Source: JBDTDV01 sp039922875 (lineage in GTDB: Bacteria > Actinomycetota > Actinomycetes > Actinomycetales > Microbacteriaceae). Taken from it: DNA of 5,611 nt. The translations under genes and the position numbers were made by a program. The notes beneath the pieces were generated by a model that was given only the letters and a program-made list of their open reading frames with translations, did no database searches and was not told where the DNA came from. This document shows positions 1 to 5,390 of this stretch, piece after piece (the first letter of the stretch is position 1; each line of letters begins with the position of its first letter). Location of the stretch: contig JBDTDV010000017.1 of NCBI GenBank assembly GCA_039922875.1, positions 1-5,611 of the forward strand. The letters are read 5' to 3'.

Positions 1-1059
1 CAACCCGGCTGGACTCCCCCGCCGAAGCCAGGGTTGATCCCACTGCGGCCGCTGAGCTTCGGCGCCCTGCTCGGCGCGCCGTTCCAAATGCTGCGGCGCA
101 ACCCGAAGGCGACCTTCGGCAGCGCGCTGCTGATCCAGGCGGTGGTCATGCTGGCCACCCTGGTGGTGGTGGGCATCGTCACTGCGCTGGCGATGGGTCG
201 GATCGCGTCGGCCGAGCAGGCCGACCTGGACGCCGTCAGCGCGGGAGCAGTCGCCGGCATCCTGCTTTCGGCATTGGTCCCGATCGGGCTTTCCCTGGTC
301 GGCGCGGCATTCCTACAGGGCATCATCGTGCTCGAGGTGGCCAGGGCCACCCTGGGCGAGAAGCTCACCATGCGGCAGCTGTGGCGCCGGGTGCGTTCTC
401 GGCTGGGCGCGCTGGTGCTCTGGGTCTTGATTCTGGCGGGGATCATCATCGGCGTTGTCGCGATACTGGCCGGGATCGTAACCATTCTGGTGCTGCTGGG
501 GCCGATCGGGATTCTGCTCGGCGTGATCGCCGGCATTCTCGGTCTACTCGCGGTGCTGGTGCTGGGCGCCTGGTTGTACACGAAGCTGTCCCTGGTACCC
601 AGCCTGATCGTGCTGGAGCACAGCACGATCAGGGCATCGGCACGCCGCTCGTGGGCGCTGACGAACGGCTACTTCTGGCGCACCTTCGGCGTGCAGGTTC
701 TGATCGCCATGATCGTGAATCTGGTCAGCCAGATCGTCGTGACACCGGTCACGCTTGTATTCAGCTTCCTCTCCACTCTGATCGACCCGAACGACTCAGG
801 CTCGGTGAACGGCAGCGCGGTGGTCGCAGCGATCGTCGCATACCTGGTCGTCGTCCTGATCAGTCTGGTCATCGGCGCGATCACCCAGATAGTGCAGTCG
901 GCGGCGATCGCTCTTATCTACATCGATCTGCGGATGCGGAAGGAGGGCCTGGATCTCGATCTGGTGCGCTTCGTCGAAGCGCGTCAGGCGGGACGTACCG
1001 ATCTGCCCGACCCGTACCAGACCCGCGCACCGGAAGCGTCGGGGACCGCGGGCCGATGA
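1..1059 (+). CDS. Polytopic membrane protein, glycerophosphodiester phosphodiesterase membrane-domain-like (5' partial)
   Basis: Integral membrane protein of unknown function, first gene of the visible operon. The reading frame is open from base 1 and reads a proline-rich lead-in (QPGWTPPPKPG) before the conserved-looking PLRPLSFGALLGAPFQMLRR block. The TTG at 34 is therefore an internal Leu codon and the true start lies upstream of the window. About six hydrophobic segments follow, at roughly bases 112-190, 241-340, 403-485, 487-580, 682-785 and 814-930. The middle pair is nearly continuous, broken by a short GPIG turn. The C-terminus ends in a cytoplasmic-looking YIDLRMRKEGLDLDLVRF block typical of actinobacterial proteins labelled 'glycerophosphoryl diester phosphodiesterase membrane domain'. 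No phosphodiesterase catalytic domain is visible, so an enzyme name would be misleading. The stop overlaps the next start (ATGA). The likely M. tuberculosis counterpart is Rv3689, from memory. Confidence 0.85.
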   Translation, partial: QPGWTPPPKPGLIPLRPLSFGALLGAPFQMLRRNPKATFGSALLIQAVVMLATLVVVGIVTALAMGRIASAEQADLDAVSAGAVAGILLSALVPIGLSLVGAAFLQGIIVLEVARATLGEKLTMRQLWRRVRSRLGALVLWVLILAGIIIGVVAILAGIVTILVLLGPIGILLGVIAGILGLLAVLVLGAWLYTKLSLVPSLIVLEHSTIRASARRSWALTNGYFWRTFGVQVLIAMIVNLVSQIVVTPVTLVFSFLSTLIDPNDSGSVNGSAVVAAIVAYLVVVLISLVIGAITQIVQSAAIALIYIDLRMRKEGLDLDLVRFVEARQAGRTDLPDPYQTRAPEASGTAGR

Positions 1060-1745
1060 TGCTGGCGGTCCTGCTGCCGATCCGGATCCCGGTGGATCCG
1101 GACGTTCCGACGGCACGGCAGTGGCTGACCGACGAGCTGCGCGATCCCGCGTACCGGGCTGCGGAACCCACCTGGTTCGATCGGGCGTCCAAAGCGATGC
1201 AGGACTGGTTGGGTTCGCTGTTCCAGCCCTCCGGCGGGGATTTCTCGGCGTTGGTCCCGCTTGTGGTGACGGTTTTGGTCGCGGCGCTCATCGTGGCGGC
1301 CTTTCTGATTTTCGGCATTCCCCGGCTCAACCGGCGCAGCGCCCGCGACGGGGTGATCCTCGGCTCCGATGACCACCGGAACTCGACTCAGCTGCGCGCG
1401 TCCGCCGCGACAGCGGCTCGCGCCGAGGACTGGGCGGGCGCCATCATGGAAACCTTCCGGGCGATCGCCCGGAGCCTGTCCGAGCGCACTGTGATCACGA
1501 TGTTTCCCGGCACAACCGCGCGCGAGGTCGCCGCGCGGGCGGCCCTGGCGTTCCCCGAGTTCGCACCGGCGCTTCGGGAGGCTGCCGCCGCATTCGACTC
1601 GGTCAGATATCAGGGCGGCGCGGGGTCGCGCGGCAGCTACCTGGCAATCGCCGAGCTGGATCGCGCTCTCGCCGCCGCCACACCGCTGGCCCTCACGCCG
1701 GCCGGCACGAGTGCGGTCGAAATAAATCGGCCGGCACCCTCGTGA
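1056..1745 (+). CDS. DUF4129 domain-containing single-pass membrane protein
   Basis: A 229-residue protein of unknown biochemical role. The ATG at 1056 shares bases with the preceding TGA stop (ATGA), and a second ATG follows directly at 1059; I chose 1056 for the overlap. The N-terminal part (about residues 12-58) holds an amphipathic region, TARQWLTDELRDPAYR, then FDRASKAMQDWLGSLF, usual in this family. One transmembrane helix spans about residues 66-88 and is followed by a basic PRLNRRSAR stretch, suggesting a cytoplasmic C-terminus. The DUF4129 domain (about 121-207) shows the pattern DWAGAIMETFRAIARSLSER, then PGTTAREVA and FDSVRY with a downstream Tyr. DUF4129 domains occur repeatedly beside MoxR and DUF58 genes and in TgpA-type transglutaminase proteins, so a role in the same MoxR complex is a reasonable inference. 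Translation is probably coupled to both neighbours. The likely counterpart is Rv3690. Confidence 0.88.
   Translation: MMLAVLLPIRIPVDPDVPTARQWLTDELRDPAYRAAEPTWFDRASKAMQDWLGSLFQPSGGDFSALVPLVVTVLVAALIVAAFLIFGIPRLNRRSARDGVILGSDDHRNSTQLRASAATAARAEDWAGAIMETFRAIARSLSERTVITMFPGTTAREVAARAALAFPEFAPALREAAAAFDSVRYQGGAGSRGSYLAIAELDRALAAATPLALTPAGTSAVEINRPAPS
1697..1735 (+). promoter_or_regulatory. GC-rich hairpin just upstream of the DUF4350 start
   Basis: GCCGGCCG at 1697-1704 is the exact reverse complement of CGGCCGGC at 1728-1735. This gives an 8-base-pair all-GC stem (plus a possible G-U pair at 1705/1727) around a loop of about 23 bases that contains the locally AT-rich AAATAAAT (about 1720-1727). 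The stem ends 6 bases before the GTG start at 1742, which has no visible Shine-Dalgarno sequence. It could modulate coupled translation, but it lies inside the DUF4129 coding sequence and GC-rich self-complementarity arises easily in such DNA. A regulatory role is speculation. Confidence 0.3.
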
Positions 1746-2995
1746 GACAGCCAGTGGCGGATGCCACCGCGACGACAGCGGCGGCGGCAGTCCCGGATCA
1801 ACCCGTCCTCACGCCGCGGACGCGCGCCGTCGCCCGCCGAGCGCTGTTCTGGGTCGGGCTGGGCGTCGTTGCGATCGTGATCGCGTTGCTGACCCTGATT
1901 CTCCGCGGTACGGGCGCCGGCGCGGGTGAGCCGTTGGACCCGGATAGTGCAACCCCGAACGGAGCGCGCGCGGTCGTTGCGGTGCTGCGGGATCACGGTA
2001 TTCGAGTCAGTCACGCCGAGACCCTCGGCCAGGCGCGCGCGTCCGTCACGGCACACGACCAGAGCACCCTGCTCATTTACGATCCCAACGGCTACCTTAG
2101 CCAGCAACGGTTGCGGCAGGCTGCCGAATTGGCCGCCGAAACCGTGCTCGTCGACCCCGACTTCCAAACCTTGCGCAGCCTTGCGCCCGGTGTGCACGCT
2201 GCAGGCTCCGTGGCGGCGACGAAATCCCTGGCGGCCGGGTGCGCGGTGCCCGCCGCCAAGAAGGCGGAACGGATCTCGGCGACTGGCAAGGCATACCGCT
2301 TCACGGCATCCGCCGAAGCCGGTGAGAACATCGGCAATACCACCGCGATCGGCTGTTTCCGCGGCTCGAACGGGGCATATTCCCTGGTACAACTCGCGGC
2401 GGAGAACGGCTCGGAGACCCGCACCGTCTTGGGCGTGACCGACGTGCTGAGCAACGACGCCGTGATCCACGACGGCAACGCCGCGCTCGCGCTGAATCTG
2501 CTCGGATCGCACCCCACCCTGGTCTGGTACACGCCGTCGCTGGCCGATGTGGCGGCATCCGGACCGCCGAGCCTTGGCGCGCTGACGCCCGGCTGGGTCA
2601 CCCCGACGCTGATCCTGTTGTGCCTCGTTGCGCTGGCCGGCGCGATCTGGCGCGGACGACGATTCGGGCCGCTGGTGGTGGAGAACCTGCCGGTCGTGGT
2701 CCGAGCGCAGGAAACGATGGAGGGTCGGGCACGGCTGTACCAACGCTCCTCCGCCAGGCTGCGCGCCCTGGACGCCCTGCGGATCGGTGCGCTGGGTCGC
2801 ATCGCAACGCGGCTCGCCCTGCCACGCACGGCATCAGTCGCCGCGATTGCGGATGCCGTGGCCGGTCGGACCGGCCGCGACCCCGCTGCGCTGCTGGGCA
2901 TCTTGGTCGATCGGGTGCCGCGCACCGACGCCGAGTTGATCGACCTTTCGGATGCGCTGCGCGACCTCGAACATGACCTCCAACAGAGAGAATGA
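1742..2995 (+). CDS. DUF4350 domain-containing membrane protein
   Basis: A 417-residue protein, third in the operon. The GTG start at 1742 overlaps the preceding TGA (GTGA); no Shine-Dalgarno is visible, fitting translational coupling. GTG at 1754 is an alternative start four codons in. An Ala/Thr-rich N-terminus leads to a first membrane helix (about residues 34-54). The DUF4350 region follows (about 63-265), beginning DPDSATPNGARAVVAVLRDHGI and containing the core strand STLLIYDP, then VLVDPD, and later TDVLSNDAVIHDGNAALALNLLG with VWYTPSLAD. A second helix (about 286-303) precedes a basic cytoplasmic tail with RRFGPLVVENLPVVVRAQETMEG and a helical segment rich in Arg/Ala. The topology places the DUF4350 domain outside the cytoplasm. 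Two Cys residues (167 and 205) fall in that domain and could form a disulfide. The function is unknown; DUF4350 is thought to be related to the glutamine-amidotransferase-like fold (GldG/IFT52 type), which I infer only at family level. The likely counterpart is Rv3691, from memory. Confidence 0.88.
   Translation: MRQPVADATATTAAAAVPDQPVLTPRTRAVARRALFWVGLGVVAIVIALLTLILRGTGAGAGEPLDPDSATPNGARAVVAVLRDHGIRVSHAETLGQARASVTAHDQSTLLIYDPNGYLSQQRLRQAAELAAETVLVDPDFQTLRSLAPGVHAAGSVAATKSLAAGCAVPAAKKAERISATGKAYRFTASAEAGENIGNTTAIGCFRGSNGAYSLVQLAAENGSETRTVLGVTDVLSNDAVIHDGNAALALNLLGSHPTLVWYTPSLADVAASGPPSLGALTPGWVTPTLILLCLVALAGAIWRGRRFGPLVVENLPVVVRAQETMEGRARLYQRSSARLRALDALRIGALGRIATRLALPRTASVAAIADAVAGRTGRDPAALLGILVDRVPRTDAELIDLSDALRDLEHDLQQRE
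2985..2990 (+). promoter_or_regulatory. Ribosome binding site deciding the MoxR start
   Basis: AGAGAG lies 9 bases before ATG at 3000 and overlaps the end of the preceding gene. The earlier in-frame ATGs at 2952 and 2973 have no purine-rich stretch ahead of them and would overlap the DUF4350 gene by 23 bases or more. The match to the anti-Shine-Dalgarno sequence is moderate. Confidence 0.5.
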
Positions 2996-2999
2996 ACGC

Positions 3000-3968
3000 A
3001 TGACAGATTCCCCAAACCACCAGGAGCTGCGCCAGGCGCTGGCGGGAGTGCGCACCGAGGTCGGGCGTGCCGTCGTCGGGCAGGAGGCTGCGGTCAGCGG
3101 GATGATCGTCGCGTTGCTGGCCGGCGGCCACGTGCTGCTGGAGGGGGTTCCGGGCGTCGCCAAGACTCTCCTGGTGCGCGCGCTGAGTCACGCGCTCAGT
3201 TTGGACACCAAACGGGTGCAGTTCACCCCCGACCTGATGCCGGGCGATGTGACCGGATCGCTGATCTACGATGCAAAGGCAGGCGGATTCGAGTTCCGAA
3301 CCGGGCCCGTGTTCACCAATATTCTGCTCGCCGATGAGATCAACCGCACACCGCCGAAGACCCAGTCCGCGCTCCTGGAGGCCATGGAGGAACGCCAGGT
3401 CAGCGTGGACGGGGTGACCCGGGCGCTGCCGGAACCGTTCATGGTCGCCGCGACCCAGAACCCGATCGAGTACGAGGGCACGTACGCTCTCCCCGAGGCG
3501 CAGTTGGACCGGTTCCTGCTCAAGTTGACGATGGAGATCCCCGACCGCGACGACGAGTGGCGGATGCTCGACCGGCACGCACGGGGCTTCGATCCACGAG
3601 ATTTGACCGGCGCCGGGGTGCGGCCGGTACTCGGTGCCGCCGAATTGGCTATGGCGCGCCGGGCGGTGTCAACCGTCGGGTCTTCAGCCGACATGCTGGC
3701 CTACATCGTCGACCTGGCCAGAGCCACCCGGCACAGCCCGTCGGTCAAGCTGGGCGTTTCACCGCGCGGGAGCACCGCCCTGCTCGCCGCGGCGAAGGCG
3801 TGGGCCTGGCTCTCCGGCTCCGAGGCGATCACCCCGGACCACGTGCAGGCGATGCTGCTGCCGGTGTTGCGCCATCGGGTGCAGCTGCGCCCCGAGGCAG
3901 AACTCGAGGGTGTCTCGGTCGACGCGATCCTCGGCCAGATCATGCAACACGTCACGGTACCGATGTGA
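3000..3968 (+). CDS. moxR: MoxR-family AAA+ ATPase
   Basis: A 322-residue cytoplasmic AAA+ ATPase, probably a hexameric chaperone or remodelling enzyme acting with the DUF58 protein encoded next. All ATPase motifs are intact: the family-specific Walker A GVPGVAKT (residues 49-56), Walker B NILLADEIN (107-115, catalytic D112/E113), sensor 1 ATQNP (151-155, N154), the arginine-finger motif LPEAQLDRF (164-172, R171) and sensor 2 GVSPRG (252-257, R256). The conserved FTPDLMPGDVTG and RTGPVFTN blocks around residues 75-107 mark the MoxR clade. The length is normal for the family, and the C-terminal lid domain continues to the end. I set the start at 3000, where the protein reads MTDSPNHQEL, because of the upstream AGAGAG and the minimal overlap. 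Gene order suggests orthology to mycobacterial moxR2 (Rv3692), but sequence alone here cannot separate it from other MoxR paralogues. The substrate is unknown. Confidence 0.96.
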   Translation: MTDSPNHQELRQALAGVRTEVGRAVVGQEAAVSGMIVALLAGGHVLLEGVPGVAKTLLVRALSHALSLDTKRVQFTPDLMPGDVTGSLIYDAKAGGFEFRTGPVFTNILLADEINRTPPKTQSALLEAMEERQVSVDGVTRALPEPFMVAATQNPIEYEGTYALPEAQLDRFLLKLTMEIPDRDDEWRMLDRHARGFDPRDLTGAGVRPVLGAAELAMARRAVSTVGSSADMLAYIVDLARATRHSPSVKLGVSPRGSTALLAAAKAWAWLSGSEAITPDHVQAMLLPVLRHRVQLRPEAELEGVSVDAILGQIMQHVTVPM

Positions 3969-3977
3969 GCGTGATCT

Positions 3978-3986
3978 GGAGGTGAT
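3978..3986 (+). promoter_or_regulatory. Strong Shine-Dalgarno sequence before the DUF58 gene
   Basis: GGAGGTGAT is a nine-base perfect complement to the 3' end of 16S rRNA. Counting from GGAGG, the spacing to ATG at 3996 is 13 bases, longer than usual; counting from the end of the full match it is 9. The in-frame stop at 3972-3974 excludes any earlier start, so 3996 stands. An out-of-frame ATG at 3985 sits inside the leader. Confidence 0.65.
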
Positions 3987-3995
3987 GGCCGCAGG

Positions 3996-5327
3996 ATGAG
4001 CTTAACGGGGCGGTTCGTCGTTCTCCTGACCGCGGGAGTCGTGCCGATCGTGCTGCTCGGGCGCGACTTCGGTACCGCGATGCTGGTGATGCTGGCGTGG
4101 CTGGTACTGGTTTCGGCGGTCGGCTTTGCCGATCTTGCCACCGCCGGCTCACCGCGAACTCTGCTATCGGCCCGGGTGCTGCCGGCGCGGGTGCGGCTGG
4201 GCGAGAGCGTCGTCAGCGAACTGTATCTGACAAACACCGGCACTCGGCTGCTGCGTGGCCGGGTGCGAGACGGCTGGCAACCATCCGCCGGCGCCCCGGC
4301 AATTCGGCCGGCCCTCCGGATTCCTCCTGGCGAACGCCGGTTGATCAGGCTTTCGCTGACCCCGTACCGGCGCGGCGAACGCACCGTCGAGCACATCACG
4401 GTACGCTCGTTCGGCCCACTCGGACTCGCCGCCCGCCAGGCGACCCTTTCGGCTCCGGGCCGGATCCGGGTGCTGCCGCCGTTTTTGGCCCGCAAGCACC
4501 TTCCCTCACGGCTGACCAAGCTGCGCGAGCTTGACGGCCGCACCAGTGTGATGATCCGCGGGCAGGGCACTGAATTCGATTCGCTGCGCGAGTACGTCCG
4601 CGGGGATGACGTACGCTCGATCGATTGGCGAGCCACCGCACGGCGCCAGGATCCTTCGGTCGACTCCGGACAACGGGTGATGGTGCGCACCTGGCGGCCG
4701 GAGCGAGATCGGCGGGTGATCATCGTGTTGGACACCGGGCGGACCTCGGCGGCGCGGATCGCCGACGAGCCGCGGATCGACACGGCATTCGAAGCGACAC
4801 TGCTGCTGGCTGCACTGGCCTCCCGAGCCGGCGATCGGGTAGATTTTTTGGCCTATGACCGGCGCGTGCGCGGCCGCGTGCACGGGGCAACCGGGGCCGC
4901 ACTGCTGCCGCGCCTGGTGGATACCATGGCCACAATCGACCCGGAGATGATCGAGATGGACTGGACGGCGGTGCCCGCTCAGATCGCGACACTAAGCAGC
5001 CAGCGTGCGCTCGTCGTCCTGCTTACCTCGATCGACGCGCCGGGAGCAACCACCGGTCTGCTGTCGGTGCTGCCGCAGTTGGCTCGAAAGCACACCGTGC
5101 TGGTGGCATCCGTCACCGACCCCGCGCACGCCGATGCGATCCAACAGCGCGGAACTCGGGATGCCGTCTACCGCGCCGCGGCGGCGGAACGCGCCATGCT
5201 CGACATCGCCCGGGTCTCTGCGGCCATCCGTCAGCTCGGCGGCGAGGTCGTCGCCGCCACACCGGCCGAGCTGCCTCCCGCCCTCAGTGACCGTTACATC
5301 GCCCTGAAGATCGCCGGCCGACTCTAG
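3996..5327 (+). CDS. DUF58 domain protein with vWA-like fold, membrane-anchored
   Basis: A 443-residue protein and the likely partner of the upstream MoxR ATPase. Two closely spaced N-terminal hydrophobic segments (about residues 7-22 and 27-46) anchor it. A beta-rich region follows (about 55-160: RVRLGESVVSELYLTNTG, then a PYRRGERT and RSFGPLGL block, as in other DUF58 proteins). The DUF58 signature GTEFDSLREYVRGDDVRSID with WRATARR covers about 191-217. A vWA-like domain begins at VIIVLDTGRTSA (241-252) and runs to about 375. The metal-site motif that is DxSxS in canonical vWA domains reads D246-T-G-R-T250, so the first Ser is Gly. Residues 219-227 look like extra sequence compared with relatives I remember. 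The gene is last in the operon, 27 bases after moxR, with its own strong ribosome binding site. Most of the protein after residue 46 is probably cytoplasmic. The likely counterpart is Rv3693. Confidence 0.92.
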   Translation: MSLTGRFVVLLTAGVVPIVLLGRDFGTAMLVMLAWLVLVSAVGFADLATAGSPRTLLSARVLPARVRLGESVVSELYLTNTGTRLLRGRVRDGWQPSAGAPAIRPALRIPPGERRLIRLSLTPYRRGERTVEHITVRSFGPLGLAARQATLSAPGRIRVLPPFLARKHLPSRLTKLRELDGRTSVMIRGQGTEFDSLREYVRGDDVRSIDWRATARRQDPSVDSGQRVMVRTWRPERDRRVIIVLDTGRTSAARIADEPRIDTAFEATLLLAALASRAGDRVDFLAYDRRVRGRVHGATGAALLPRLVDTMATIDPEMIEMDWTAVPAQIATLSSQRALVVLLTSIDAPGATTGLLSVLPQLARKHTVLVASVTDPAHADAIQQRGTRDAVYRAAAAERAMLDIARVSAAIRQLGGEVVAATPAELPPALSDRYIALKIAGRL

Positions 5328-5390
5328 CCGCGGAGTCTTGGCGAGGCTGGGCTATCTCGACGCGACCGCCAGCCGCCGGCGGCTGGGAGC
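5328..5390. other. Convergent intergenic region
   Basis: Sixty-three bases separate the stop of the DUF58 gene from the stop of the oppositely oriented nitroreductase-family gene. Apart from the palindrome at its right end, and a GGCTGG at 5345-5350 that could pair with half of it, I see no gene or promoter-like sequence. Confidence 0.7.
5369..5386. terminator. Palindromic hairpin, probable bidirectional terminator
   Basis: CCAGCCGCCGGCGGCTGG is a perfect 18-base palindrome; with a four-base CCGG loop it forms a 7-base-pair GC-rich stem. It begins 41 bases after the DUF58 stop and ends 4 bases before the stop of the minus-strand gene, so it could end transcripts from both sides. Neither side has a T tract; U-poor hairpins of this kind are often predicted as terminators in high-GC actinobacteria, but their efficiency is uncertain. 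Confidence 0.55.

Noticed and set aside
381..1055. Upstream in-frame extension of the DUF4129 gene
   Set aside because: The frame is open back to 381, but the extension is Arg/Gly/Asp-rich nonsense overlapping the membrane protein gene; recognisable protein begins at the ATG at 1056.
1719..1727. AT-rich GAAATAAAT as a -10-like promoter element for the DUF4350 gene
   Set aside because: No matching -35 element lies at a suitable distance, and the overlapping gene arrangement points to coupled translation from an upstream promoter.
1637..2743. Long minus-strand open frame of 368 codons opposite the DUF4350 gene
   Set aside because: Its translation is Arg/Gly/Gln/His-rich, low in hydrophobic structure and resembles no family; such antisense frames are common opposite high-GC coding sequence.
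2952..2999. Earlier MoxR starts at 2952 or 2973
   Set aside because: They would add a non-conserved N-terminus overlapping the DUF4350 gene and have no ribosome binding site; ATG at 3000 has AGAGAG ahead of it.
2598..3578. Minus-strand open frame of 326 codons opposite DUF4350 and MoxR
   Set aside because: Composition is typical of a GC-driven shadow frame, and it lies opposite the intact Walker A and Walker B coding region of MoxR.
4649..4670. Clustered restriction-site-like sequences (GGATCC, GTCGAC, TCCGGA) suggesting a cloning scar
   Set aside because: The frame continues uninterrupted and the surrounding codon use is native; three six-base palindromes in GC-rich DNA can occur by chance.
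3701..4783. Long minus-strand open frame of 360 codons spanning the moxR/DUF58 junction
   Set aside because: It has a Ser/Arg/Pro-rich composition with no domain and crosses two well-supported genes; it is an antisense shadow.
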